Assembly (NCBI RefSeq): GCF_014203605.1
Contig: NZ_JACHJJ010000032.1
Coordinates: forward strand, 18,302 to 82,301
DNA: 64,000 nucleotides
Direction of reading: 5' to 3'
From: Thiemannella venezuelensis
GTDB lineage: Bacteria > Actinomycetota > Actinomycetes > Streptosporangiales > Streptosporangiaceae
This document shows, piece by piece, positions 42,861-52,088 of this stretch. The translations under genes were made by a program, and so were the position numbers. Each line of letters opens with the position of its first letter. Position 1 is the first letter of the stretch. The notes beneath the pieces are model-generated. The model saw nothing but the letters and a program-made list of their open reading frames with translations. It did not search any database and was not told the DNA's origin.

Positions 42861-43835
42861 TCACCATCGGTGACGGGCATTCTCCACCCAGCCGGTGAGC
42901 CCGTCGAGGTCGATCCAGGAGCCGTCGTCGGCTCGGGCGCGGCCGGTAAAGTGACCGAAGCACTGGTGGATCTTGCTGGCGACGACCAGCAGGTTGTTCT
43001 TGGCGGTCTTCTCATGGAAGGGGTGGAACTCCACCTCGACACGCGGCCCGGTAATGCGCCAGGGGCGCTTCCAGTCGGAGCGATCGTAGTGCCATTCCAG
43101 CTCGTCGCTGATCTTGTGCAGGCGGCCGTCGAGAAACAGAGCGTTCTCGGTAGAGCCGGTGCCGTCGGTCCACTTGCCGCCGAGCTGGATGGCGCGGCCC
43201 GGCGCGCAGCCGGCCGCCCAATTCCAGACGACCGAGTACGGCCATTTGCCGCGGCCGTGGTCGAGCACGGCGAATGCGGAGTCGATCGGGTGTGTCTGTG
43301 ACCCGACCCTGAGCGTGCCTTGAGCGGGTCGGCCGAGGTCCTTGACCGTGTACTGGAACCGGTGAGCGCCCCAAGGTACCACCACGCCCAGCGATTCGTG
43401 GCTGACAGGCAGGCTCACCTCCACCTCCAGCTCGATGGTGGCGGAGACCGCGCGGATCGTGGTCCCGCCCGCGTGAGCGGCCAAGTCGATGCGGAGCCCG
43501 CCACCCTCCACCGACGCCGTTCCCGTGCCGCTGCGGTCGGGCATGACCGCCCTCCGGGCCAGCGGCACCACCACGTCCTTGGCGCTCTCTTGGCCCGTGT
43601 CGCGGTTCAACACGTACAGGCCGTGCAGCCCGGCGTAGTCGAGTGAGGCGGCCACCAGTCCGATGATGTGGGTGGGGGTGACGATGCCCCAGTACTCCCA
43701 CCGCTTGGCGCGCCCCCAGCCGCGCAGGTTGGACCGGTGCAGCGGGCGCCGGCTCCAGCCGACCGCCGCGGGGTTGAGCCGGCCGCCCGGCAGGCACAGG
43801 TCGACGGGTTCGGTGATCTCGCGCTCGTAGGTCAT
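42861..43835 (-). CDS. DUF2804 family protein
   Basis: The 324-residue protein matches DUF2804 by its pattern: NLRGWGRAKRWEYWGIVTPTH near residue 37, LDHGRGKWPYSVVWNWAA near 190, and HECF-region residues WIDLDGLTGWVE at the end. The family has no established reaction; the fold is probably all-beta. No signal peptide is seen. It ends an operon of sugar-cleaving enzymes and overlaps the GH2 gene stop by four bases, so a role in carbohydrate handling is likely but unproven. Confidence 0.85.
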   Translation of the reverse strand: MTYEREITEPVDLCLPGGRLNPAAVGWSRRPLHRSNLRGWGRAKRWEYWGIVTPTHIIGLVAASLDYAGLHGLYVLNRDTGQESAKDVVVPLARRAVMPDRSGTGTASVEGGGLRIDLAAHAGGTTIRAVSATIELEVEVSLPVSHESLGVVVPWGAHRFQYTVKDLGRPAQGTLRVGSQTHPIDSAFAVLDHGRGKWPYSVVWNWAAGCAPGRAIQLGGKWTDGTGSTENALFLDGRLHKISDELEWHYDRSDWKRPWRITGPRVEVEFHPFHEKTAKNNLLVVASKIHQCFGHFTGRARADDGSWIDLDGLTGWVENARHRW

Positions 43836-45538
43836 GCCAGCCTCAGCTTCTCGTTGATCGAGCGGATCAGGTCCGCGTCCAGTTTGAGCACCTCGCGGTC
43901 GTAGGTGAGCAGCCCGTTCAGTTCGTCCTCGACGTCGCTGAGCTGGGTGTAGACGGTGGCGCTCAGCCCGCGGGCGATCGCCGGGACGATCTCGCGCAGA
44001 TGCAGCCGGGCGAAGGCGGCGCCGAGCCGTGTGGCATCGTCGAAACGCCGGTACCCGAACCGCCCGGAACCCCAGACGTGCCCGTGGACAGGAAGGCTGT
44101 AGCCGCCGTACTCGGTCAGCGCCAGCACGCGCCCGTCGGGCCGGGGCGGGCGGAAGCGCCGGAAGTAGACATGCAGGCTGCGCAGGTCGCCCGCGCCCTG
44201 GTCGTGCCAGCCGCTGGCGTGGTCGATCGACCGGGTGGGATCCAACGAGGCCAGTTCACCGGCGATGCGTGCGGCGTCGAACTGCCCCCACCCCTCGTTG
44301 AAGGGCACCCAGACCGCCAGACTCACCACGTTGCGCAGGTGCTCGACGGTCTGACGCAGTTCCGTCTCAAAACGCTCCCGCCCGGCCCTGTCGCCTCGGC
44401 CGAACACGCGGTGCCGCCGGTCGTCCAGCCACAGCGGGGTGAGCACGGGAGCGGTGATGACCAGGGGCCGGTACGGCTCGCCGCCATTGACCAGATCCTG
44501 CCAGACGAGCATGCCGAGCCGGTCGCAGTGGTGGTACCAGCGCAGCGGCTCGAGCTTGATGTGCTTGCGCAGCATGGTGAAGCCGAGCCGCTTCATGGTG
44601 GCGATGTCGTGGATCATCGCCTCGTCGGACGGGGGTGTGTAGAGGCCGTCCGGCCAGTAGCCCTGGTCCAGGATCCCGGCGTGGAAGTAGGGTCGGCCGT
44701 TCAGCAGCAGCCTGGGCACGCCGTCCGGGCCGGGGCCCACCCCGAAGGAGCGCATCCCGAAGTATCCGGCGACGCGATCCTCGCCGAGCGAGACCGCTAC
44801 GTCGTAGAGGAACGGATCCTCCGGGCTCCACGGCCGTACCTCGGACATCGGCACGCGGACAGCCGTGCCGACCTCCGCGGCCGCGGAGGTGACGGCGACG
44901 CCGTCGGCGAAGATCTCGACCTGGGCCGTGCCCGCCGAGGCGTGTACCGTTACCTCGACGGCCGATCCGGCCAGGTCGGGGATGAGCGTCAGCCGCTCCA
45001 CGTGCACGGCGGGCACGGACTCGGCCCACACCGTCTGCCAGATGCCGGACTGGGCGGTGTACCAGATGCCGCCCCGTTCCAGCTTCTGCTTGCCGCGCGA
45101 CCCGCTGCCCGTATCATCACGCACCGCCACGACCAGCATGCCTTCGGGAATGTCGGTGATGTCGCAGGTGAAGGGCAGATATCCGCCCTCGTGCGCCCCC
45201 ACCTGGACTCCGGACAGGAAGACCCTGCACTCCTGGTCCACCGCGCCGAAGTGCAGCAGCACCCGCCCACCCGGTACGGCGAAGCCGTCCGGGAGCCGCA
45301 GCGGGCGCCGGTACCAGAGGGTCTGGCCCGGCTGGAGCTGCCGCCCGACGCCGGACAGCGGCGCCTCCGGTGAGAACGGGACGATGATCTCGCCCTCGTA
45401 GACCTCCGGCTCGCGATCGCCGAATGCGTACTCCCAGCGGCCGTTGAGGTTGAGATAGCTGTCGCGGACCAGCTGCGGCCGCGGGTACTCGGGCAGAACC
45501 GCATCGGGATCGAGGTCCCGTCCCCACGAGGTCAGCAC
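43832..45538 (-). CDS. Glycoside hydrolase family 2 enzyme (beta-galactosidase/glucuronidase type)
   Basis: The 568-residue protein has the GH2 order: an N-terminal sugar-binding jelly roll (LNLNGRWEYAF near residue 30), an immunoglobulin-like domain and a TIM barrel with acid/base Glu415 (FNEGWG) and nucleophile Glu476 (LTEYGG). It is shorter than LacZ and cytoplasmic. The exact sugar (beta-galactoside, mannoside or glucuronide) is open. The GTG start lies inside the end of the GH36 gene with a seven-base overlap. Confidence 0.92.
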   Translation of the reverse strand: MLTSWGRDLDPDAVLPEYPRPQLVRDSYLNLNGRWEYAFGDREPEVYEGEIIVPFSPEAPLSGVGRQLQPGQTLWYRRPLRLPDGFAVPGGRVLLHFGAVDQECRVFLSGVQVGAHEGGYLPFTCDITDIPEGMLVVAVRDDTGSGSRGKQKLERGGIWYTAQSGIWQTVWAESVPAVHVERLTLIPDLAGSAVEVTVHASAGTAQVEIFADGVAVTSAAAEVGTAVRVPMSEVRPWSPEDPFLYDVAVSLGEDRVAGYFGMRSFGVGPGPDGVPRLLLNGRPYFHAGILDQGYWPDGLYTPPSDEAMIHDIATMKRLGFTMLRKHIKLEPLRWYHHCDRLGMLVWQDLVNGGEPYRPLVITAPVLTPLWLDDRRHRVFGRGDRAGRERFETELRQTVEHLRNVVSLAVWVPFNEGWGQFDAARIAGELASLDPTRSIDHASGWHDQGAGDLRSLHVYFRRFRPPRPDGRVLALTEYGGYSLPVHGHVWGSGRFGYRRFDDATRLGAAFARLHLREIVPAIARGLSATVYTQLSDVEDELNGLLTYDREVLKLDADLIRSINEKLRLA

Positions 45539-47517
45539 CGGATCAGCCTCCTCAGGTCGCTGAGCGCGTCGAACGGCAGGGGCCTGGGCAGGCCATGGCT
45601 CATGAGGACCGCGCCGTGATGGAGCACGCCGGTGTCCTCGTCCCGGTAGACACCGTCAGGGTCCAGGCCGCGTAGCCGAACTGGCGCGTCGCGGCCCACC
45701 AGCGTGGTGGGCCGCCACAGGAATACCGCCACCTCGTCTTCGAGCGTGTACTGCACGGCCCACCGCCCGAGCCGGTCCAGCCGTCCGCCGTGCACCACGG
45801 ACCGGATGCGTTTGTACTGCTCCACCAGCGCCGTCGCCTCTTCCAGCTCCTGTGGCGTCCAGCGCAGCAGGTCGCCGCCGATTCCCAGGGCGCCGCTCAT
45901 GGCGACGTGGAAGCGGAAGCGCAGCGGCGTGAGGCGCCCGGTGATCGCGTTGGGGCTGTCGGTCACCCACGCTCCCATGGTGCGCACCGGGTAGAGCTGT
46001 GAGTAGCCGTGCTGGATGGCGATCCGCTGCGCGGCGTCGGTGTTGTCGGAGGTCCAGGTCTGGTCGGTGCGGGCCAGCATGCCCAGGTCGGCCCGGCCGC
46101 CGCCGCTCGCGCAGCCCTCGATGGTCAGTTGCGGATGGTCGGCGCGGAGTTGGTCGATGATCGCATAGACGTTGCGCACGAACGGCACCCACACCTCGTC
46201 CCCCGCCTCGGTGAAGGGCCGGTTCATGTCCCACTTCAGAAAGGAGATGTCGTGTCGCCGCACGAGGTCGTCGAGCCAGCGGTGCGCCCAGGCGGCCACC
46301 TCGTTGCGGGAGAAGTCCAGCAGCAGCTGATTGCGCACCTCGGTGCTGCGCCGGTTGGGCTGGCGCAGCACCCATTCGGGATGTGTCCGGTACAGCTCGC
46401 TGTCCGGGTTGACCGATTCCGGCTCCACCCACAGCCCAAAGGTCATGCCCAGTTTCCTGACGTGCTCGATCAGCGGCGCCAGTCCTTCAGGGAACCGGTC
46501 GGGGTTGGGCCACCAGTCGCCCAGCCCGACGCGGTCGCTGGTGCGCCCGCCGAACCAGGCGTCGTCCATCACGAACAGCTCGACGCCCAGCGCCGCGGCC
46601 CGCTCGGCCAGCGCCATCTGCTGCTCCTGGGAGATGTCGAACTCGGTCGCCTCCCACGAGTTGAAGACCACGGGCCGGGTCCGGTCGTCAAGCAGGAACG
46701 TCCGGGCGTAGTCATGCCAGCGATGGCTGGCGCCGCCGAATCCGGCGGGTGAGTACACGCCGGCGAACACCGGCGTGTCGACGGACTCGCCCGCGCCGAG
46801 CCGCCAGGTCAAGCCCTCGTGCCCGAAACCACCGCTGAGGCCCACCCGGTCGTGCTGATCACGCTCGACCGTGATCCGCCAGCTCCCGCTCCAAGCCAGG
46901 GCGACGCTCCACACCTCGCCGTGCTCCTCGGTGGCATGGCCGTCGTCGACCATGAGCCAGGGGTTGGCATGGTGCCCGCTGTGGCCGCGGCGGCTGGTCA
47001 GCACGGTCTCCGCCATCGTCAAGTCGGTACGGCGCAGCTGGAACTCGCGACCCCAGTCGCCACTGACGTGGCTAAGCCGGTAGCCGTCCCGGTGCGGCAG
47101 GCTCCACGCCGCTGAGTCGCAGCGCAGCAGCGTGACCGGCTCGGCGCCGCAGTTGGTGACGGTGGTCCAGCGTTCGATCGTCTCGCCCCGCACCCGATAG
47201 TGCAGGGTGATCTCCAGCGGGTAGTGCCCGTCGGCCATGTGCAGGACCAGCTGGTCGCCCTCCACCGCGTGGCCGAGGTGGCGCCACTCCACACCGCGGA
47301 CGGCGTCGCCGTACCTGATCTGCAGCCCGGCCACGCCGAACCACGCGCCCCCCTCCACTGGCAGCTCCGGCCACCCGGCCGGCAGGTCGCGTGCCTGGTC
47401 GAGAGTGAGCGCCGGGCCCCAGTGCGCGCAGGTGGGCGTCGCGTCGCCGGCCAGCCGTACGACATAGCCGGACGTTGGCGTGCTCAGCAGCCATAGGCCG
47501 TCGCCTACCGCGATCAC
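45532..47517 (-). CDS. Alpha-galactosidase, glycoside hydrolase family 36
   Basis: A 661-residue enzyme with an N-terminal beta-sandwich, a TIM barrel and a C-terminal beta domain. Nucleophile Asp430 is in LKWDMNRPF and acid/base Asp491 in TSDNTDAAQR, with GLWVEPESVNPDSELY near 354 and CASGGGRADLGML near 473. It should release alpha-galactose from oligosaccharides such as melibiose or raffinose. The GTG at 47517 overlaps the GH13 stop (GTGA), which excludes the much longer frame upstream. It is cytoplasmic. Confidence 0.94.
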   Translation of the reverse strand: MIAVGDGLWLLSTPTSGYVVRLAGDATPTCAHWGPALTLDQARDLPAGWPELPVEGGAWFGVAGLQIRYGDAVRGVEWRHLGHAVEGDQLVLHMADGHYPLEITLHYRVRGETIERWTTVTNCGAEPVTLLRCDSAAWSLPHRDGYRLSHVSGDWGREFQLRRTDLTMAETVLTSRRGHSGHHANPWLMVDDGHATEEHGEVWSVALAWSGSWRITVERDQHDRVGLSGGFGHEGLTWRLGAGESVDTPVFAGVYSPAGFGGASHRWHDYARTFLLDDRTRPVVFNSWEATEFDISQEQQMALAERAAALGVELFVMDDAWFGGRTSDRVGLGDWWPNPDRFPEGLAPLIEHVRKLGMTFGLWVEPESVNPDSELYRTHPEWVLRQPNRRSTEVRNQLLLDFSRNEVAAWAHRWLDDLVRRHDISFLKWDMNRPFTEAGDEVWVPFVRNVYAIIDQLRADHPQLTIEGCASGGGRADLGMLARTDQTWTSDNTDAAQRIAIQHGYSQLYPVRTMGAWVTDSPNAITGRLTPLRFRFHVAMSGALGIGGDLLRWTPQELEEATALVEQYKRIRSVVHGGRLDRLGRWAVQYTLEDEVAVFLWRPTTLVGRDAPVRLRGLDPDGVYRDEDTGVLHHGAVLMSHGLPRPLPFDALSDLRRLIRC

Positions 47518-49094
47518 GCGAGCCACACAGCGGTGTCGCAGGGCAGCAGACCTCCGTCGAGAGGGCCGCTGGCCAGCAGGACCGTGCCGGTGAAAGGCAC
47601 AGGCTCGGCGCCGAAGTTGACCATCAGCGTGAAGCCCGGCTCGCGCTGGAAGGCCAAGACCTCCGGACCGTGCTCCAGCCAGGTCAGGTCGCCGTCGCCG
47701 AGCGCGGGGTGGCGGCGGCGCTCGGCGATCGCGCGCCGGTACAGTTCCAACGTCGAGCCATCGTCTGCTTGCTGCTCCGCCACGCTCAGCGTCCCCCACC
47801 CCTCCGGCTGCGGCAGCCACGGGCGCACCGGGACGTCCGCGAAGCCGTACGGCATCGCCTGCCCCGACCACGGCAGCGGCACCCGACAGCCGTCGCGGCC
47901 GATGAAGGCACGCGCGGTCCGCTCGAACATGGGGTCGCGCCGCTCGCCGGCCGGGATGGTGAGGTGCTCGGGCAGCCCGAGCTCGTCGCCCTGGTAAATG
48001 TAGGCCGAGCCCGGCAGCGCCAGCAGGAGCAGCGCCGCCGCCCGCGCCCGCCGCGTGCCGACCGCAACGTCCACCTCGACCTGGCCGAGCATTACCTCGG
48101 CGGTCGGGGCGCGCACGAGATCCTGGTCGATGCCGTAGCGGGTGACCATGCGCGGGACGTCGTGGTTGCCCAGCACCCAAGGGATCGACCCGCCTGTCTC
48201 CATCGCCAGCCGGTGCGACTCCTCGATCACCGTCCGGAACTGCGCAGCCGACCACGGCGCGGGCATGAGGCGGAAGTTGAACAGCTGCGCCAGCCCGTCG
48301 CCCGTCAGATAGGGCCTGGCCACCTCGGCGTTGCCGTACCAGATCTCCGCCACGCTCATCCGCGCGCCGGGATACCCCTCCAGGATCGCGCGCCAAGAGC
48401 GGTAGAGCTCCAGCAGTTCGGGCTGGTTCTCATACGGCACAGCGGCGTCGGCCGGAATCAGCGGCGTGCCCGCCGGGAGCTCGACCTCGGGCAGCCCGTC
48501 CTGCTTGAACAGCATGTTGGCCACGTCGATCCGGAACCCTGCCACACCCCGGTCCAGCCAGAAGCGCAGCACGTCCTCGAACATGGCCACCACCTCGGGA
48601 TGGCGCCAGTTCCAGTCGGGCTGGCTCGCGTCGAACAGGTGCAGGTACCACTGCCCGTCCTCGACCTGTGTCCAGGCCGAGCCGCCGAACTTGGACTGCC
48701 AGCCGTTGGGCCGGTCGCGGAAGATGAACCGATCGCGCCCGACACCGCGCAGCGCCTCCCGGAACCAGGGGTGCTGCACCGAGCAGTGGTTGGGCACGAT
48801 GTCGACGATCACGCGGATGCCCCGCCTCCCAGCCTCGGCGACCAGATGGTCGAAGTCGGCCAGCGTGCCGTAGCGCGGATCGACGTCGCGGTAGTCGGCC
48901 ACGTCGTAGCCGCCGTCGGCCAGTGGCGAGGGATAGAAGGGGCTCAGCCAGAGCGCGTCGACGCCCAGCTCTGCCAGGTGGTCCAGGCGTGAGATCAGGC
49001 CGCGCAGGTCGCCTTGGCCGTCGCCGTCGCCGTCGGCGAAGCTACGCGGATAGACCTGGTAGACGATGGCTTCGCGCCACCATTCAGCGGACAC
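47514..49094 (-). CDS. Alpha-glucosidase, glycoside hydrolase family 13
   Basis: The 526-residue enzyme has the oligo-1,6-/alpha-1,4-glucosidase pattern: WWREAIVYQVYPRSF at the start, DIVPNHCS near residue 97, nucleophile Asp190 (GFRIDVANM), acid/base Glu250 (SVAEIWYG) and Asp312 (LGNHDVPR). It would cleave small alpha-glucosides in the cytoplasm. It overlaps the transporter gene by 11 bases and the GH36 gene by four. Confidence 0.94.
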   Translation of the reverse strand: MSAEWWREAIVYQVYPRSFADGDGDGQGDLRGLISRLDHLAELGVDALWLSPFYPSPLADGGYDVADYRDVDPRYGTLADFDHLVAEAGRRGIRVIVDIVPNHCSVQHPWFREALRGVGRDRFIFRDRPNGWQSKFGGSAWTQVEDGQWYLHLFDASQPDWNWRHPEVVAMFEDVLRFWLDRGVAGFRIDVANMLFKQDGLPEVELPAGTPLIPADAAVPYENQPELLELYRSWRAILEGYPGARMSVAEIWYGNAEVARPYLTGDGLAQLFNFRLMPAPWSAAQFRTVIEESHRLAMETGGSIPWVLGNHDVPRMVTRYGIDQDLVRAPTAEVMLGQVEVDVAVGTRRARAAALLLLALPGSAYIYQGDELGLPEHLTIPAGERRDPMFERTARAFIGRDGCRVPLPWSGQAMPYGFADVPVRPWLPQPEGWGTLSVAEQQADDGSTLELYRRAIAERRRHPALGDGDLTWLEHGPEVLAFQREPGFTLMVNFGAEPVPFTGTVLLASGPLDGGLLPCDTAVWLA

Positions 49095-50328
49095 TGCGGA
49101 TCCTCCAGACGAGAGTGGCGCCGGCGACGGCGAACGCGGCCGCCACGCTGTACATGAGTGGATAGCCTCCGGCCGAGGTGACCAGTGGCGCTGCGATGAC
49201 CGGGCCGAGCGTGTTCGACGCGGAGTTGGACAGGCTGATGATGCCTAGGTCCTTGCCCCGGTCGGCGTCGGCGGGCAGCAGCTGGGTGACCATGGCCTGG
49301 TCGACGGCGACGAACATGCCGTAGCCCGCGCCCAGCAGCGCGGCGGCCGCGATCGCCGACCCCCAACTGGTGGCGGTGGTGAGCACCAGTGCGGACAGCG
49401 CCATCGTCAGGCCGCCGGCGAAGACCGCAGGCTTGCGCCGCCCGCTGCGGTCCGACAGCCATCCGGCCAGCAGCGTCGGTGCCACGCTGCCCAGCGTGAA
49501 GACCGCCACCAGCACCACCACGCCCTGCTCGACGGTGGAGCCGGGGAACAGGCTCTCGTAGTGGACGGCGTCGCGCAGAAAGTACTGCAGGTAGCCGATG
49601 CCCATCGCGAGCGTGAGCGTGATCAGCATGCGGCTGAGCCAGGCCCAGGCGAAGTCGGGGTGGCGGCGCGGGCTGACCCAGAAGCCACGCGCGAAGTCAC
49701 GCAGGGAGAACGGCGGGCACGGCTGGGCGCGCGGCTCGCGCGTGAGCAGGCCGAACGGCAGGATCAGTACCAGCACGAGCGCCGCCATAGCCAGGAACGC
49801 CGGGCGCGAGCCGGTCAGCAGCACCGTGGCCACGACGCCGCCGAGCAACGGCCCGCTCAGCTGGCCCACCCCGGCCAGCGCCGAAGCTCTGCCGCGCTGC
49901 GGGATCGGCACCTGGTCGGGCACGGTCGCGATGGCGGTGGCCAGCGCGGCGGTGAACGCCAGCTGTGCCACCGCCCAGCCGGCAACCAGACCGGCGATCG
50001 TCTGCTGGAAGGCCAGGAACGCCAGGGCGGCCGCGCTGATCAGAGCACCGCCCACGATCCACGGCCGTCGGCGGCCGAAACGGGAGCTCGTGCGGTCGGA
50101 CATCGCGCCGAACAACGGGTTGGCGACGGCCGTGCACACCGCGGCCACCGCGAGCACGACCGCGAGCGAGGCCTCCTTGTGTGCGGGGTCGATGGCGGCG
50201 ACCTGCGAGGGCAGCAGGATCTGGCCGCCTACCGTGGCCGCCATGATGACGCCCATCTGCGCCAGGGCCAGCAGCGTCATCCAGCTGAAGGACACCTTCG
50301 GCGGATCATCGATTCTGATATTGCCCAC
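49084..50328 (-). CDS. MFS transporter, sugar-type
   Basis: A 414-residue permease with twelve predicted helices. The MFS motif is visible in FGAMSDRTSSRFGRRRPW near residue 73-90 and again in the second half (AGWLSDRSGRRKP near 290). As first gene of the glycosidase operon it is the likely uptake system for the oligosaccharides cleaved inside; the family resembles the glycoside-pentoside-hexuronide group. The GTG start follows GGAGGG by five bases. Confidence 0.92.
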   Translation of the reverse strand: MGNIRIDDPPKVSFSWMTLLALAQMGVIMAATVGGQILLPSQVAAIDPAHKEASLAVVLAVAAVCTAVANPLFGAMSDRTSSRFGRRRPWIVGGALISAAALAFLAFQQTIAGLVAGWAVAQLAFTAALATAIATVPDQVPIPQRGRASALAGVGQLSGPLLGGVVATVLLTGSRPAFLAMAALVLVLILPFGLLTREPRAQPCPPFSLRDFARGFWVSPRRHPDFAWAWLSRMLITLTLAMGIGYLQYFLRDAVHYESLFPGSTVEQGVVVLVAVFTLGSVAPTLLAGWLSDRSGRRKPAVFAGGLTMALSALVLTTATSWGSAIAAAALLGAGYGMFVAVDQAMVTQLLPADADRGKDLGIISLSNSASNTLGPVIAAPLVTSAGGYPLMYSVAAAFAVAGATLVWRIRSVR

Positions 50329-50340
50329 TCATGCCCTCCA

Positions 50341-50384
50341 AACGTGACGAGGCATCACGTTAGAACATGACGAGGTGTTATGTT
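50341..50384. promoter_or_regulatory. Two tandem palindromic TetR operators
   Basis: The first palindrome, AACGTGA-N7-TCACGTT, is perfect at 50341-50361. The second, AACATGA-N7-TTATGTT, at 50364-50384 has one mismatch between its arms. Their spacers both start with CGAGG and their centres are 23 bases apart, about two helix turns. They fill the 68-base gap between the divergent MFS and TetR genes, so binding would shut both. Confidence 0.85.
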
Positions 50385-50396
50385 AAGGGGGAGATG

Positions 50397-51044
50397 ATGG
50401 ATAATTCCGGCGTCCGACGCAAACCGGTCCAGCAGCGCAGCATCGAGCGGGTGGAGCGCATCCTCGACGCCTGCGCCGAACTCCTCGACGAGGTCGGCTT
50501 CGACGCGCTGACCACGGCGGAGGTGGCCCGGCGGGCGGGCGTGCCCGCTGCGACGGTCTACCAGTTCTTCGACGGCAGGCCCGGCATGATGCGCGCCTTC
50601 GCGCTGCGCAACCTCGACCTGCTCCTGATGCGGCTGCGCCGTCGGGCCGACGAGGAGCCGGGACTCACCTGGCCACGCGCCGCCGAGATCGTGATCGAGG
50701 AGACCGTCGGCATGCGCCGCACCGTGCCGGGCTTCACCGTCGTCGACTTCGCCGACACCCGCGCGGGCGGCGCCTCCTTCCTGCCGCACGGCCGGGTCCC
50801 GGAGGGCGGCGACATTCTCGCCGAGCGCCTGTATGACTTCGCGACCGGCCAGGCCGGGCTGCCGCCCCTGCCCGATCCCTACCGGGTCATGCGCCTGGCC
50901 ATCGAGACCACCGCAATCGCCCTGCGCCTGGCCTTCCAGAACTCGCGCGATGGCGATCCCGCCGTGATCGAGCAGGCGCGCATCCTCCTGACCGCCTACT
51001 TCACCCAGCTCACCCACCATCGCCCGGCGGCGCCGAGCAGGTGA
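50397..51044 (+). CDS. TetR-family transcriptional regulator
   Basis: The 215-residue protein has the TetR helix-turn-helix near residues 10-57 (ERILDACAELLDEVGFDALTTAEVARRAGVPAATVYQFF) and a ligand domain with a C-terminal TetR-like block. ATG 50397 is best placed after AAGGGG; ATG 50394 is one codon earlier. It diverges from the glycosidase operon across two palindromes and is the likely repressor of both. The inducer is probably a sugar or glycoside. Confidence 0.92.
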   Translation: MDNSGVRRKPVQQRSIERVERILDACAELLDEVGFDALTTAEVARRAGVPAATVYQFFDGRPGMMRAFALRNLDLLLMRLRRRADEEPGLTWPRAAEIVIEETVGMRRTVPGFTVVDFADTRAGGASFLPHGRVPEGGDILAERLYDFATGQAGLPPLPDPYRVMRLAIETTAIALRLAFQNSRDGDPAVIEQARILLTAYFTQLTHHRPAAPSR

Positions 51045-51476
51045 GAGAAGGGTGAGCCACGGCTGTTGCCTCCTCGCCGGATGATCCGAGGCGCTGGCAG
51101 AGCGTGCTTCCGGCAGCTTGACGGTTTCGGAGGCGGCGAAACAGGCGCTGAGTCTCATGGAGAGGGCGATGAAGGCACCGCGTGAGGGCCCACGGTCGGG
51201 CCGTGACGCGAGCAGGGACGCCGCCACGATCCTTCCAGCATGTCGCTCCAGGGCAAGCTGTCCTTTGAGGGGTCTGATCGATCGACTCGCTGCACTGCCG
51301 CCACGACTTGAGGAACCGCCGACCTGTCCGAGGAGCCTCGCTCTTACGGACAGGCGGAGCAGAACGAGGTCGTGATCGGTGAGGTCGGCCTCGAACTTGC
51401 AACCGAGGAAGAAGGTCCGCACCACTGTGCCGGAACCCTCCCACCACTAGGCGCCCGACCTGATCCGGTGAGACTT
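51045..51476. other. Region without a recognisable gene, likely decayed mobile DNA
   Basis: These 432 bases lie between the TetR gene and transposase debris. A minus-strand frame reading MVRTFFLGCKFEADLTDHD near 51425 and a plus-strand frame at 51118-51375 are open, but neither has a convincing ribosome site or a match I know. I treat the stretch as non-coding or decayed. Confidence 0.4.
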
Positions 51477-51958
51477 CACCGCACGCGCCCCGAACCAGCG
51501 CTACATCGGCGACATCACCTACCTACCTACCTGCCCGCCGATGAGGGCCGGCTCCTGTATCTGGCGACCGTGCTGGACCTGGGTCACGGCGGCTGGCGGA
51601 CTGGTCGATTGCCGATCACATGCGCATCGAGCTGGTGACCGACGCGCTGCGAGCAGCCGCGACGTGCGGCAGCCTGAATGGGACGATCTTCCACGCCGAT
51701 CACGGGGCGCAGTACACCTCGGCCGAGTTCGCCACGGTGTGCGCCGAGCCCGGCGTGCGCCTGTTCATGGGGGCCGCCGGCTTCAAGCGCGTGACCCTCC
51801 AGGACGTCAAGCGCTGGCCTCAGCGCACGAGGACTGCCTGGCCGTCTTCAAGTGGATCACCTGCTACAACAACCGCAGGCGGCACTCCGCTCTCGGCTGC
51901 CTCACGCCCGATCGACTACGAGCAGCAGGCCATTGATGAGGTGCTGCTCGCCGCCTAA
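51477..51958 (+). pseudogene. Degenerate IS3-family transposase remnant
   Basis: Pieces of an IS3-type integrase core are spread over three frames: RYIGD plus TYLP near 51495, LLYLATVLDLG near 51554, then DHGAQYTSAEF near 51703, RRRHSALGCLTP near 51882 and YEQQAID near 51922. The segment with the catalytic Glu is missing. At least three frame changes make it inactive. It is of a different family from the elements at 33302 and 60834. Confidence 0.88.
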
Positions 51959-52040
51959 CAAGCCATGTCCACACAGGGGGTGAGCCCCCGCCTCGCGGTC
52001 GCGACGGTGTTCAGGGGCAGGCGGCAGCCTCACCGAGGCG

Positions 52041-52081
52041 CGATGGTGTCCCGCGCGGCCAAGCCGCGCGGGACACCATCG
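52041..52081. terminator. Strong GC-rich hairpin terminator
   Basis: A 19-bp stem pairs 52041-52059 with 52063-52081 around a three-base loop. It lies eight bases past the stop of the DUF4832 gene on the minus strand. Confidence 0.9.
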
Positions 52082-52088
52082 GATCGGA

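Noticed and set aside
51010..51447. Possible protein-coding gene between the TetR gene and the IS remnant
   Set aside because: No start with a ribosome site, no recognisable family, and overlapping frames on both strands look equally open.
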